The notes: generated from the letters alone by a model not told the origin. 64,000 bases of DNA from Agarilytica rhodophyticola (GCF_002157225.2 NZ_CP020038.1:4308501-4372500); one strand, 5' to 3'. Numbered from the stretch's first letter, positions 17,953 through 27,834 are shown. Numbers and translations are program-made.

Positions 17953-18930
17953 TTATAACGCGGAATTTTCAGACCAATGTTCGAGCACAGATCGATATGG
18001 TTTAATGAAGTATTCCTCAGCAAATTTTCCTTGCTTAATCGCCAGCTGGCTACGTTCTTCTCGATCGTAAACAATTTGAGTTAGCGAATAATCTGGATGC
18101 TTTAAGTCTGGCCTGTAATGATTTCCTGCCACAGCATTTGCATTATAAATCTCAGGCCGATAAATTTTTTGAAAAGTTTCCATTGTGCTAATCGTGCCAA
18201 TAAGTTCAATATTGGTATAATCACTAAGCAAATCACCAAAAAAGTAGAAAGCCAAAGGGGCAACACTGTTTGGCGGCATAAAATAGCGCACTTCAAAGCC
18301 CATTTTTTTGAAATACTGCTCAGTTAAAGACGATTCATTTGGTAGGTATTCGACACCTAGTACAGGATGATAATTTTCACTACGATAATAGGTTTTATTA
18401 TCTGAAACACTAAGGCATATAACTGGTGACTTATTAAATTTCTCTTGGTAACTATCTGATGCGATAAAGTCTTTAAAAAGTTTCCCATGCAAATCACCAA
18501 AACCATCTGGAACACTAAACGCCCCCAGGTCTTTGTTGTGATCAAGCAATAGCACGCTAAAATCATAATCTCGTACATAAGAAGAAAAATTATTTCCCAC
18601 AATACCTTCAATACGTTTATGAGCTTTGTGATCAATAATATTAGTTTTAAGCATTTCAATAGACGGGAAGTGTTGCCCATTACCTTCAATATCTATATCG
18701 ACAGAAATAATTTCTAGCTCGACAGAATAACGGTCTCTTTTGATGTTATCCCAATTAGCCAAAGCGTTAAAGCGACTGTCAATCATCCTTAAGGCGTTGC
18801 GTAAGTTCTCTCGGCGACTCTCACCTCTTGCCAAATTGGCAAAGTTGGTCGTAATCCGAGTGCCATCTGAAGGGCGATAGTTTTCGTCGAAAAAAATGCT
18901 ATTAATAGTGTATGTAAAGTCTTTACTCAT
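17953..18930 (-). CDS. mesX: MesX (DUF1852), partner of MesD
   Basis: This 325-aa cytosolic protein of the DUF1852 family opens with FTYTINSIFFDENYRPSDGTR, contains LTEQYFKKMGFEVRYFMPPN and ends near KPYRSVLEHWSENS. Genetic work on other bacteria shows DUF1852 (MesX) is required with the MetE-like MesD for oxygen-dependent, folate-independent methionine synthesis. It is the first gene of the pair. A strongly structured region precedes it (see 19033-19110), so methionine-dependent control of the leader is possible. I cannot assign catalytic residues. Confidence 0.85.
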   Translation of the reverse strand: MSKDFTYTINSIFFDENYRPSDGTRITTNFANLARGESRRENLRNALRMIDSRFNALANWDNIKRDRYSVELEIISVDIDIEGNGQHFPSIEMLKTNIIDHKAHKRIEGIVGNNFSSYVRDYDFSVLLLDHNKDLGAFSVPDGFGDLHGKLFKDFIASDSYQEKFNKSPVICLSVSDNKTYYRSENYHPVLGVEYLPNESSLTEQYFKKMGFEVRYFMPPNSVAPLAFYFFGDLLSDYTNIELIGTISTMETFQKIYRPEIYNANAVAGNHYRPDLKHPDYSLTQIVYDREERSQLAIKQGKFAEEYFIKPYRSVLEHWSENSAL

Positions 18931-19696
18931 TGTGATCTGGCACCTTGTTTCTTGAGATAAAACATGTGTTTTTCACTGTTATTACTACTGGGCAGTAAGA
19001 ACAAGGTTAGCTTTATACTTGGATTATTAGGTGAGTAAAATTGATTTTATTTCATGGAACCATGAATTTTACTCATAACTTTACCTGATCCTTTACTTTA
19101 TAAAGGTAAAATAATCCCGAGCAGAGCAACTCATACCGCTACCCTTCTCTCCTAGTAATAGTTATTGTTTTACTAAGCGTGACCATAATTAGGAAAAAAA
19201 TGCTGACATTGCAAACAAAGCGAACACCAAACAAGCAAAGTGACTATTGGATACTAGATATTTAACATTTAGACACTGGAGCGTATAGTTATAAATGCAC
19301 AAGAAAAATCAACGTGTAGAAATTTATTCTCTTCTTTTGCTTCGGATATATTTAAGGTCTTTATTTAAAATAGTGACACGCAAGTGGGAATCCTATACAA
19401 CCTATTTTAACTAAGTGGAATTAATAAGAAAGTAGGAATGATATTACCGATGCATGAAGCATTCTTATAGATTTACTAAATTACAAATATATACATAACC
19501 GCAAAGACTAGAATATTTTTATCAGAGAGTTCTAGGCAATAAGATAAAATGAATATTCCAAAAAAGTAGTACCCCCTACTATTTCATTATATGGATATCC
19601 TGAATTGTGTTTTTTAAAAAGCGCTGTTTATTTGAAGATACAGATGTAATAAGTTGTTTCGCCCTTAAAGTCAGTCACATATAAGGAGAAAGCGAG
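18931..19696. other. Divergent intergenic region mesX / 2OG oxygenase
   Basis: This 766-bp AT-rich region holds the structured mesX leader (separate entry). A 39-codon ORF (19295-19414, MHKKNQRVEIYSLLLLRIYL) has no ribosome site and no known family, so I do not call it. An AGGAGAAAG site precedes the oxygenase start at 19697. I find no operator palindrome of the polysaccharide locus here. Confidence 0.45.
19033..19110 (-). promoter_or_regulatory. Structured leader candidate upstream of mesX
   Basis: A 10-bp perfect inverted repeat (19033-19042 GAGTAAAATT, 19065-19074 AATTTTACTC) encloses a second palindrome (TTCATGG / CCATGAA, 19051-19066) that overlaps its right arm. The two structures are mutually exclusive. 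A further near-palindrome (TTTACTTTATAAAGGTAAA) follows at about 19092-19110. It lies 100-180 nt upstream of the mesX ATG. It matches no SAM riboswitch that I can recognise. Confidence 0.4.
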
Positions 19697-20638
19697 ATGA
19701 ACAATACTGACACTATTAATGATCATACCCTATCTAGTCAGCTGCAGCGCGCACGCGCCTTAACGTTTCCTTCACGAGAAGAAATGCTTCATCGCGCGCC
19801 CTCAGTACAGCAGTTTTGGGATAACAATAAGGATTTACTCCGCAATGCGTGGAGCGAATGGGAAGAAAGTAAAAAAAACAATCTTTTTAAACCTAATGAC
19901 TCACTAATTGACGCGAGCCTACGAGAAGCGGTTAATCAAGCATGGGATGATCCAGCGAAAGAGCAAAAAGTACAAGATTTGTGGCAGGAAGTATCAACCG
20001 GTGTTTTTCAGAGTCAATTTTTTGATCCTGAACAACTTGTACACTTGCGAAACTATTTAGAAGAAGTAGCAGATGCTCAAATTCCATTGCGCCCACCTTA
20101 CGGAATAGCACTTAATCGCCGTGGTGCAATGCTCGATCAACGTTCTGAGGGATTTCTTGCCGCTCCAGGGTTTCAACTGTTTTATCGCCAACTACTCGAT
20201 AAATATATGCGGCCTATCGCTCGCCTCTTGTTTCCAGAGGCAATGGGTTATGATACACAGACTTTTGGCTTCTCAATTCAGTACCAAACGGGTATGGATA
20301 CATCTCTTCGCCCGCACACTGATGCGTCAGCTGTAACACTCAATATTAATCTAAACCTACCTGACGAAGGGTTTACTGGTTCTGAAGTCGATTTTTATGA
20401 TCAGGCTACAGGTAAGGTGAACAGAGTAGTTTTCAGGCCCGGCGTTGCAATGATTCATCGGGGTAATGTGCCCCATGCTGCGCAGCCAATAACAAGTGGC
20501 GAGCGCACTAATATTGTACTGTGGTTGTATGGAAATGGAGGGCAAACACCATTACAAGAAGCTCAACATAAGAATATTGACGCACATCAACGTTGGACTG
20601 TACCAACTGATGAGTACGACCTTGCGGCCCCATTCTAA
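19697..20638 (+). CDS. 2-oxoglutarate/Fe(II) oxygenase, prolyl-hydroxylase-like
   Basis: This is a cytosolic 313-aa protein. The C-terminal double-stranded beta-helix has the iron triad: H and D in LRPHTDASAVTLNINLN, the distal H in GVAMIHRGNVPHAAQPI, and the 2-oxoglutarate-binding Arg in SGERTNIVLWLYG. This is the arrangement of P4H/PHD-type dioxygenases. The N-terminal 100 residues are helical and not recognised. AGGAGAAAG precedes the ATG. It stands alone between the mes pair and the polysaccharide locus, converging on the FG-GAP gene. The hydroxylated substrate is unknown. Confidence 0.75.
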   Translation: MNNTDTINDHTLSSQLQRARALTFPSREEMLHRAPSVQQFWDNNKDLLRNAWSEWEESKKNNLFKPNDSLIDASLREAVNQAWDDPAKEQKVQDLWQEVSTGVFQSQFFDPEQLVHLRNYLEEVADAQIPLRPPYGIALNRRGAMLDQRSEGFLAAPGFQLFYRQLLDKYMRPIARLLFPEAMGYDTQTFGFSIQYQTGMDTSLRPHTDASAVTLNINLNLPDEGFTGSEVDFYDQATGKVNRVVFRPGVAMIHRGNVPHAAQPITSGERTNIVLWLYGNGGQTPLQEAQHKNIDAHQRWTVPTDEYDLAAPF

Positions 20639-20696
20639 GTTGACCTAACCTAATTAGATAACTCCCAATTAAATAAGAAAAATCGACATTTATTCC

Positions 20697-20732
20697 ATAA
20701 AGCCTATATACAAAACTGTATATAGGCTTTAT
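20697..20732. terminator. Bidirectional terminator-like hairpin
   Basis: A 16-bp perfect stem (ATAAAGCCTATATACA / TGTATATAGGCTTTAT) with a 4-base AAAC loop lies between two convergent genes, 58 bp after the oxygenase stop. The A/T-rich foot of the stem supplies short U-tracts in both directions. Confidence 0.75.
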
Positions 20733-20864
20733 CGGTAGTCTAGTATTTGATTGTTAACTATGGTCTGAATTATTATCTCACATAGTTTACGCCTTTATTA
20801 ATCCTTTGATCTCCACGTGATTATTCATGAGTGGAAGCAGTAAAATTTTTTATGTAGCTAGTAT

Positions 20865-22799
20865 TTACAGTTTTTTATTGCCTACTACAACTCTTTTATT
20901 AACAGCTTCGACACTAACATTGACGGTTTCGCCATTTGTCCAACGAACACTTATATCGTCCAGTTGTTTACATTGACCGAGACCAACATGAAGGTGATTA
21001 TTATAGCCTTGAGAATAAGGTGCAGAAGTCGAACCGACTACGCGCCGATAAACTTGATTACATGCTTTAAAATTTAAGCTGGCACCCAGAGCAGTAGCCT
21101 TGCCCGATGGAGAAGATAAGATTTCGAATAATATATAGTTGTTATTGCTTATGGTAGTGCTATTATTTTTAAAAAGATGCCAACGTCCCCTTTCATTTGA
21201 ATAAATAAGATCTACATCACCATCGTTATCATAGTCTACTGTCTCCGCACTGCCACCTGTCGCTCCTAACTCTTTTGAGATAACACCATGATTATCTAAC
21301 TTTTTGAAAGATTTGCCTTTGTCATTAATCAAGATTATTTGCTCATTCATTTTAGCGGGATTCCCATGCATTAAAACAAACAAATCAGACCATCCATCAT
21401 TGTTAAAATCTGCTGATACCGCACTGGTAGTTTGCTCCGATACGCTGATGCCTAAACTCTTGGTAACATCGACAAAAACGCCCTCTCGGTTTTCAAATAG
21501 CAATGCTGGTTTATGATCTATCTTTGGTGGCTTAAGCTTAGTTACTACATTGTGAATAACGCCAGCAGTAGGAGATTGAGTAGCACCAGCTACTCGCCAC
21601 AAATTATTTCCTAAATACCCTATATACAGTCCTTTGTCTTTCATTTGTTTTGGCCACCCTAATGCATCTTCTTGAGATAGAGTGATATTTGTACCTCCAT
21701 GGCGATCTACTACGCGCTTAAATTTTCTTTTATTAGCGCCGATAAACACATCGTAATGTGGATATGCCATTTGTAAATTTTCTAAGCGAAAATCTCCATG
21801 AATTTCCATATCTTCAAACTGAAACTCTTCATTTCTAACAAAAAATGCAAAACGAGAGCCTTCTTGGTCAAAAAATAATTCTCTATAAAATGGTGGCGAT
21901 TTACGGGTGAAAAACAAATCGAAATCACCGTCATTGTCATAGTCGATTTCAGTAATTGAACTTACGTTACTAGTATCAACTAAATTCCCAAAAATATTTT
22001 CGCTTACATTTTGGTAGGATAAACCCTCACTTCCGCGTAGCGCCACCATATTGGCACCGCCATAAAAAATTAGATCGCCCACTCCATCGCTATCAAAGTC
22101 TGTAACTACAACTCGATACCCCAACCATTTAGCAAAAGGAAGATGCGATATAAAATCAAAGCTATCACCACCTTCATTTTTATAAAGATGATTCGCTCCT
22201 TGTTTCTTTTGACTATCTAGAGGGTAAGCAGATAGCAGCAGGTCTAAAGACCCATTATTATCAGCATCAATAAGCTTTGCCGATCGTCCTCGCCCCTTCT
22301 CGAAATAGTCAAACATTCCCAGCGCTTCAATTTCCCTATTCGTAGTTACCTCAAACGCTACCGGAGAGCGAGGCTTATTTCCACCACCACCTCCAAGTGA
22401 AATAATAATATTAATACGGCCGTCTCTATTGTAATCACCCACTGTTACGCCATGGGTATCACCCTTTGCTATATCAATAGGCCCTGAAAAAAACCCTTGA
22501 TTATTCCAAAAAAGAAGAACACGATGTCCGTGCTCTGTTAAGAGTATATCTTGAAAACCGTCCTTATCTAGATCTGCAACAACAGCATTATCCCACTTTC
22601 TACGTGAACGGTTTTCAAAAGGAATTATATCGTTAACCTCGGTAAACAATGGTTCCTTCTTTATTTTCTTGTTAACAACCGAGGAGATACATCCTTGTAA
22701 GAAAATCACACAAGCCAAGGCTAAAGTACATGACCTTATAACAAGAACCTTGATCTTAAAAAGATTTAAGAAAAGATACACACTGAACCGCTCTATCAT
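20865..22799 (-). CDS. FG-GAP/VCBS repeat lipoprotein with ASPIC/UnbV domain
   Basis: This 644-aa surface or periplasmic lipoprotein has its signal sequence ending in the lipobox LQGC (about residue 37). At least five calcium-binding FG-GAP-type loops are visible (DADNNGSLDLLLS, DFDSDGVGDLIFYG, DYDNDGDFDLFF, DFNNDGWSDLFVLM, DYDNDGDVDLIYSN), forming a beta-propeller. The last 100 residues are an ASPIC/UnbV domain (GASLNFKACNQVYRRVVGSTS, then HVGLGQCKQLDDISVRWTNG). The ATG overlaps the GH127 stop by 4 bp, so the two are translationally coupled. Such proteins occur in polysaccharide loci, and binding of glycans or complexes is inferred. Confidence 0.85.
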   Translation of the reverse strand: MIERFSVYLFLNLFKIKVLVIRSCTLALACVIFLQGCISSVVNKKIKKEPLFTEVNDIIPFENRSRRKWDNAVVADLDKDGFQDILLTEHGHRVLLFWNNQGFFSGPIDIAKGDTHGVTVGDYNRDGRINIIISLGGGGGNKPRSPVAFEVTTNREIEALGMFDYFEKGRGRSAKLIDADNNGSLDLLLSAYPLDSQKKQGANHLYKNEGGDSFDFISHLPFAKWLGYRVVVTDFDSDGVGDLIFYGGANMVALRGSEGLSYQNVSENIFGNLVDTSNVSSITEIDYDNDGDFDLFFTRKSPPFYRELFFDQEGSRFAFFVRNEEFQFEDMEIHGDFRLENLQMAYPHYDVFIGANKRKFKRVVDRHGGTNITLSQEDALGWPKQMKDKGLYIGYLGNNLWRVAGATQSPTAGVIHNVVTKLKPPKIDHKPALLFENREGVFVDVTKSLGISVSEQTTSAVSADFNNDGWSDLFVLMHGNPAKMNEQIILINDKGKSFKKLDNHGVISKELGATGGSAETVDYDNDGDVDLIYSNERGRWHLFKNNSTTISNNNYILFEILSSPSGKATALGASLNFKACNQVYRRVVGSTSAPYSQGYNNHLHVGLGQCKQLDDISVRWTNGETVNVSVEAVNKRVVVGNKKL

Positions 22800-24775
22800 A
22801 ATACTGCGGGCATAAACACGGTCATTTCGGATGTACCTCGATTACTCCATGCATAGTAAGGAACAAAAATTGTCTCGTGAGTATTCAGCTCAAATCCGTC
22901 AAATTTTCTATACATACCTACACGATCATCAGAGCGCAGAAGAACCCGACCTGTTATTACTGACACACCGCCTAAAAATTCAGGTCGATACTCAGCGCTT
23001 AGCTGTGATTTTACTGACAGATATACATCGAGTATTTTTGTGTTTTCAGGAAGGTCAGGTGATTCAATACAATAAACAAGGGGACCACGTTTAATCGCGA
23101 CTTGATTACGCACTTCTTCGATTCTAGGATGTCCTTCCACCAAGTTAATTTCCATAGGCATATCAAGGCTAATACAATCCCCTTTTTGCCAGCGGCGTTC
23201 TATTCTAGCGTAGCTGCCGGGCTTTGTTTCTACTGCAACCTCAGAGCCGTTAACAAAAATCTTGGCCCCATCAGCCCACTCAGGAATTCTAAGTAAAATT
23301 TCGAAGGCCTCATCTTTACATTCATCAATGAAAACGTCGACCTTACCATTCCATGGATACTGAGTTTTTTGAGTTAAGGACAAGCTTGACCCATCAAGCA
23401 TCTTTGTGTTGAGTTTATTACTACCAAAGATATTAACAACAACGCCGTTATCACATAAATTATATGCCCAGCTTGATACTTGAGCGATGGTTCTTACAAG
23501 GTTGGGAGGACAACAAAAACATTCAATATAGGATTCTCGATCAGCAGACTCCGTGCAATCACAATGATCGCTATACTCGCGCTGGCCATGATTCATGCGC
23601 AGTGGATTAGCATAAAAATATTTTTTACCATCGCTGCTAATACCTACCATTGCCCCATTGTACAATACTAGTTCGATAATATCGGCATATTTTGCTTCAC
23701 CTGTAATACCCAACATTCTCCAGTTAAACATCGCATTAGCAATACTTGCACAAGTTTCGTTGTAGGCTGTTGAGTTTGGCATAAGATAATCATCAATAAA
23801 TCCCTCATGAATCATATTCTGGTCATCATATGCGCCGTGATGAACCTGCCCTAAAGCACCTGTTAAATACATCTTCTTTTGCGTTGCACTTTGCCATAAC
23901 CGATTAAGAGCATCTAGTAAGGTTTTATCACCGGTCTCTGAATAAACATCGGCGGCGCCTGCATATAAGTACATGGCCGTAACAGCATGGCCTACCGCTT
24001 CGGTTTCTTCTCTCAATGGGGTCTTCATTTGGCACTGATCACCCGTAAACCAATAAGGCACACTTGAGTGCAGCTCCATAGGTACCGAGCCACGCATTGT
24101 CACAAAAATATCGGCAAGTTCCAGGTACTTATCATTTCTCGTTGTCCTATAAAGCTCCACAAGCGCCATAATTTGTGAGGGGTTGAAACCAAATCGTGCT
24201 AAGCTTTCGGGCTTGGATGCAAATACGCCGTAGAGATAATCCGCATGTTTTTTGGCAATATCTAACCAGTTTGTGCGTCCTGTAATACGGTGATAAATGC
24301 AGGCGCCGGTAATCAAGTGTCCGCTGTTATAAAGTTCGTGGTGAGTCACACTCGACCAACGATCTAGGCCCAGGATTTGAATATGGGTATGCAGATAGCC
24401 ATCGTCTTGCTGCGCTTTGTTGATTACTTCAATAATTTCGTCTAATTCGTTAAGAATACTTGCATCATGATTAATTGCATAAATATAAGTTGCTGCTTCC
24501 ATCCATTTGTAAAAATCTCCATCGTGCCATAGCATGCCTTTGGCCTCACCTTCTATCAGTCCTGCTGCAATTTTAAAATTGTTATATGCATGTCCAATAT
24601 CACCCTTTAATAATTCTCCCATATGCGGCACCATAATTTTTTCCGCAAGTTCAAACTTTTCAGCCCAAAAACCTTCAGTCCATTGGCAGTCACCAATGTT
24701 AATACTACGAAAGGTAACATGAGGACTTTGACTATTTGCATTAACTGCATTTTGATGCGCATGGCGTATTTTCAT
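22796..24775 (-). CDS. GH127 glycosidase, probable 3,6-anhydro-D-galactosidase
   Basis: This is a cysteine-zinc glycoside hydrolase of 659 aa. The GH127 active site is intact: E340 and C342 in NETCASIANAM and C421-C422 in CFCCPPNLV correspond to the Glu, Cys and Cys-Cys of beta-L-arabinofuranosidase HypBA1. The (alpha/alpha)6 barrel and the two beta-domains have full length. There is no signal peptide, so it is cytoplasmic. Known GH127 members include both arabinofuranosidases and carrageenan 3,6-anhydro-D-galactosidases. The nearby dau genes favour the latter (inference). It is the first gene of a two-gene unit with the conserved 15-bp operator 121 bp upstream. Confidence 0.85.
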   Translation of the reverse strand: MKIRHAHQNAVNANSQSPHVTFRSINIGDCQWTEGFWAEKFELAEKIMVPHMGELLKGDIGHAYNNFKIAAGLIEGEAKGMLWHDGDFYKWMEAATYIYAINHDASILNELDEIIEVINKAQQDDGYLHTHIQILGLDRWSSVTHHELYNSGHLITGACIYHRITGRTNWLDIAKKHADYLYGVFASKPESLARFGFNPSQIMALVELYRTTRNDKYLELADIFVTMRGSVPMELHSSVPYWFTGDQCQMKTPLREETEAVGHAVTAMYLYAGAADVYSETGDKTLLDALNRLWQSATQKKMYLTGALGQVHHGAYDDQNMIHEGFIDDYLMPNSTAYNETCASIANAMFNWRMLGITGEAKYADIIELVLYNGAMVGISSDGKKYFYANPLRMNHGQREYSDHCDCTESADRESYIECFCCPPNLVRTIAQVSSWAYNLCDNGVVVNIFGSNKLNTKMLDGSSLSLTQKTQYPWNGKVDVFIDECKDEAFEILLRIPEWADGAKIFVNGSEVAVETKPGSYARIERRWQKGDCISLDMPMEINLVEGHPRIEEVRNQVAIKRGPLVYCIESPDLPENTKILDVYLSVKSQLSAEYRPEFLGGVSVITGRVLLRSDDRVGMYRKFDGFELNTHETIFVPYYAWSNRGTSEMTVFMPAVL

Positions 24776-25116
24776 TTGGCTACAACCAGTAAATCATTTA
24801 TTGGAATCGGGCTTACCTCAGAACACAAAACCTGCATGCAAAAGCCTGCACACAAAGGCTTGATATCTCACCCAAGCTTATTATCATATCTATATAAACA
24901 TATGATGTTTTGCATATCAATGTATTTTTTCTCAGTTTGAATAAGATGAGGAATCCTGCAATTTGGAGAGAAAAAGAAAGTGGCATCGCTATACTAGACT
25001 GGCTTTGCGTCGATGACAGCCTGATAAGTATAGCGAGATATATAATTACCTAACAACTATAGCTGTAATGCGTATTAGTTACCTAAATGAGCTCTTAGGT
25101 TTTGAAAAAGGTCAGA
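24776..25116. other. Promoter region of the GH127 unit
   Basis: This 341-bp stretch between the GH127 start and the GntR-gene stop carries the operator copy at 24896-24910. I see no ORF and no clear terminator for the GntR gene. Confidence 0.5.
24896..24910 (-). promoter_or_regulatory. Locus-wide operator, copy 1 (GH127 unit)
   Basis: On the minus strand, towards GH127, this reads AAACATCATATGTTT. The arms AAACAT and ATGTTT are perfect inverted repeats around a CAT spacer. It lies 121 bp upstream of the GH127 ATG and is identical to four other copies in the locus. Confidence 0.85.
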
Positions 25117-25845
25117 CTATATTTCAGCTTTCAACCTAGCTTTAGCATCGCTTAGTAAGTCTTCCGTGAGCTTTTCCGCAAGATCAGCATCACGGCTCGC
25201 AATTGCCTTAAATACTTCCCGATGAAATGAAATAGATGCCTGATTATCCCTTGGGTCTTTATTGGTGAGCTGGATACTCACCAGCAATGCAGAATATATG
25301 ACCCCCTCCATCGCCTCGAGAAATTCATTATGAGCTGCACGCAATACTGAACGATGAAAAAGAGCATCAGCGATAGCAAAGTTTTCAACAGTGCCTTCCT
25401 CTGACTCCATCGCTTCACAAGCTGATTCGATCCTATCAATATCGTCATCTGTAGCCCGTTCCGCAGCCCAACGGGCAGCTTTAGGCTCAAAGGCCAGTCT
25501 AATATCCATAAGCTGATTTAAAAAATCACGATCAGGCGGAGCAGATAAGTGCCAAGCAAGGACATCATCATCCAGCATAGCCCAGTCGCTGCGAGGCTTG
25601 ACGCGAGTGCCACTACCACGGCGCACATCCAATAAACGTTTACCAGCAAGTATCTTTACCGCTTCTCGAACAACAATACGGCTTACTTGATATCTTGCAG
25701 CCAGTGTATTTTCGTCATCGATTAAGGTACCCGGCTTGTATGACCCGGAAACGATACGCCGCCCTAATTCACGAGCCACCTGCAATGGCATGCTCGGCGT
25801 CATGGCCGCAGATCTTTTTAAATCGTAATATACTAACTCGCTCAT
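25117..25845 (-). CDS. GntR-family (FadR/FCD) transcriptional regulator
   Basis: This is a 242-aa DNA-binding regulator. The N-terminal winged helix-turn-helix is GntR-type (DENTLAARYQVSRIVVREAVKILAGKRLLDVRRGSGTRV split over residues 43-85). The C-terminal FCD domain has the Asp/His metal-site pattern (DALFHRSVLRAAHNEF, SISFHREVFKAI). FCD regulators commonly sense sugar acids. It stands alone between the GH127 unit and the dau operon, so it is the best candidate for the repressor that binds the five 15-bp operators, with anhydrogalactonate or KDGal as effector (inference). AAGAGAAG precedes the ATG. Confidence 0.9.
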   Translation of the reverse strand: MSELVYYDLKRSAAMTPSMPLQVARELGRRIVSGSYKPGTLIDDENTLAARYQVSRIVVREAVKILAGKRLLDVRRGSGTRVKPRSDWAMLDDDVLAWHLSAPPDRDFLNQLMDIRLAFEPKAARWAAERATDDDIDRIESACEAMESEEGTVENFAIADALFHRSVLRAAHNEFLEAMEGVIYSALLVSIQLTNKDPRDNQASISFHREVFKAIASRDADLAEKLTEDLLSDAKARLKAEI

Positions 25846-26277
25846 AAAACTTCTCTTACGTATAACATGAATAAAGCCACGGCATAGCGAAAGTTTTATT
25901 TAAGCAATCATATCTTGCTTGTAACGACTCTAGCATACCTACCTTTGCTTTCTTTAGTGAAGCTCTTTTATTAAATTTAGCTCCGCTTCCCATTATGTAT
26001 ATCTTATCTTATTTAGCCTGCATTCGGCACACAAAATAGCAAAATATAAGAGTAAATAATACTCACTCATCCCTACCCTATTTGCATAAATTCCGATATT
26101 AACTTTGGAACACGTTTTTCCTCGGTAATATCACGGTATAGCAATATTATCGAGTAACAATATACATCGACACTATAGTGGCAAACTGGACTATCCAGTT
26201 TCAGTTTTAATGTGTCATTCTATATTTTTACATCTATGTAGTATCAAGCGCCTACAACTATTTTACACTTTAATGAT
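25846..26277. other. Intergenic region between the transporter and the GntR gene
   Basis: This 432-bp region contains the GntR-gene promoter and the end of the dau operon. A perfect 8-bp hairpin (26183-26190 AAACTGGA, 26194-26201 TCCAGTTT) about 77 bp after the transporter stop may terminate the operon, although it lacks a clean T-run. No ORF and no copy of the locus operator is seen. Confidence 0.45.
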
Positions 26278-27834
26278 TTATGCCAGTTTTAAACTGAGCT
26301 CTATTTGCTCAATAGACTTACCCTTTGTTTCTGGAAGGATAAATATCATCACGATAAGCCCCAGTAAAGCGATAAGGCCATAGCTCAAAAAAGTTGTTGC
26401 TGCGCCCAAATTTTCTAATTGCCACGGAAAAAACTGCTGTATCAGATAGCTGGACACACTTTGAACAAAAGCGGCAAAAGGTAGGGCTACACTGCGAATC
26501 TTATTAGGGAAAATCTCTGAGAATAGCACCCACATTACCGGCCCAATCGACATATTAAATGCAGCTAAGAAAGTAAAAATACCAAACAACACATAAATCG
26601 CCTGAATATTAATTGTAGCATTGATGATAGGACCACTCACCAACGGTAGCTCTTTTTTGGAGAAAACCGCAGCTAAATCTTTCTTTAAGGAGACATCACT
26701 GTTGTAAACATTGCCAATAAGTTCATTTAATTTTGAAGTATCAATATTTTGCTCGGCAATTTTAACTACGGCATTTTCATTCATGGTGTAATAGGCGCTT
26801 TTAAAACCATACCATGTGGAGAAATGCGCACTTACAATAAGAGCAAGACCAATAATGGTTAAAACACGCCGCCCCCATTTTTCTACGAAGCTTATTGCCA
26901 CCACGGTAAAGATTACAGAGACAACTCCAAGTATTACCGTCTGCATAAAAGTATCTTGAACGCTCATACCCAATTGCTCAAATACCGTGGGAGCATAAAA
27001 TAAAACGGCGTTCATACCACTAGCACCTTGAACAAAGGCATAGGCCAAAGCGATAAGCACCATCATTTTCATTGGTCGGCTAAAGAGTATTTGCAGCTGC
27101 TCTAACGGGCTATAGCGTGTATCATCATCAATACTTTTGCGAACTGCGGACACAAGCTGTTCAATATGATCGCTGGGCGCAACCTTACTAAATACCTGGT
27201 GCGATTCCTCTAAACGCCCCTTCATTACAAGCCATCTTGGCGACTCCGGAATTTTCAACAGCAATACAAACCAAATAATATTAGGAATAAACTCGAAACC
27301 CAACATAAAACGCCATACATTTTCTTCGTTTATCCACGCCATAGAGTCAATGGTTAGTACTAGAATATAATTAGCCAGAAATGCTAATAAACTCCCAAGG
27401 GTTATTAGTAACTGACTCACTGAAACAAACTTACCCCTGCGATCTGAAGGGGCAATCTCACCAATGTACATTGCAGAAACGGTGATAGACGCAAAAGCGA
27501 CACCACCGATGAAACGGCCGACAACAAGCATTGGATAGTTTATTGCGGTAGCAGATAGTAAAGTGGAAAGTGAATATGTTAAAGATATCACGATTAGCAC
27601 TTTTCGACGCCCGTACCTGTCACACAGCGCCCCAGTAAAGAGCAGTGCCAAAATAACACCTAAAATTGCAACACCAACGACTGTGCCCACTTGCAGGCTG
27701 CTAAGAGAAAACTGAGAACTGACATAGCGAATCGCGCCTGAGATATTAGCGGCGTCTAAGCCGAACACAAAGCCACCAAATGCTGCAATAAAAGAATACT
27801 TAGTGACATTAATATCGGCATGTTTTTTTATCAT
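26278..27834 (-). CDS. MFS sugar:H+ symporter (sugar porter family)
   Basis: This is an inner-membrane transporter with 12 predicted helices (about 518 aa). Family signatures are visible: GFVFGLDAANISGA in helix 1, the CDRYGRRKVLI loop-2 motif, VGRFIGGVAFAS, PESPRWLVMKGR after helix 6, and the C-terminal PETKGKSIEQIE. I start at ATG 27834; the frame extends 12 codons upstream to a TTG. A periplasmic loop of about 70 residues between helices 9 and 10 is longer than usual. It is last in dauA-B-K-D-transporter, so it most likely imports the anhydro-sugar or galactose released in the periplasm. Confidence 0.87.
   Translation of the reverse strand: MIKKHADINVTKYSFIAAFGGFVFGLDAANISGAIRYVSSQFSLSSLQVGTVVGVAILGVILALLFTGALCDRYGRRKVLIVISLTYSLSTLLSATAINYPMLVVGRFIGGVAFASITVSAMYIGEIAPSDRRGKFVSVSQLLITLGSLLAFLANYILVLTIDSMAWINEENVWRFMLGFEFIPNIIWFVLLLKIPESPRWLVMKGRLEESHQVFSKVAPSDHIEQLVSAVRKSIDDDTRYSPLEQLQILFSRPMKMMVLIALAYAFVQGASGMNAVLFYAPTVFEQLGMSVQDTFMQTVILGVVSVIFTVVAISFVEKWGRRVLTIIGLALIVSAHFSTWYGFKSAYYTMNENAVVKIAEQNIDTSKLNELIGNVYNSDVSLKKDLAAVFSKKELPLVSGPIINATINIQAIYVLFGIFTFLAAFNMSIGPVMWVLFSEIFPNKIRSVALPFAAFVQSVSSYLIQQFFPWQLENLGAATTFLSYGLIALLGLIVMIFILPETKGKSIEQIELSLKLA

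Noticed and set aside
18931-19110. SAM riboswitch upstream of mesX
   Set aside because: Palindromes exist, but no conserved SAM-I, II or III core can be recognised. I kept it only as an unspecified leader structure.
19295-19414. 39-codon ORF upstream of the 2OG oxygenase
   Set aside because: It has no ribosome-binding site and no recognisable family, and chance ORFs of this size are common in AT-rich DNA.
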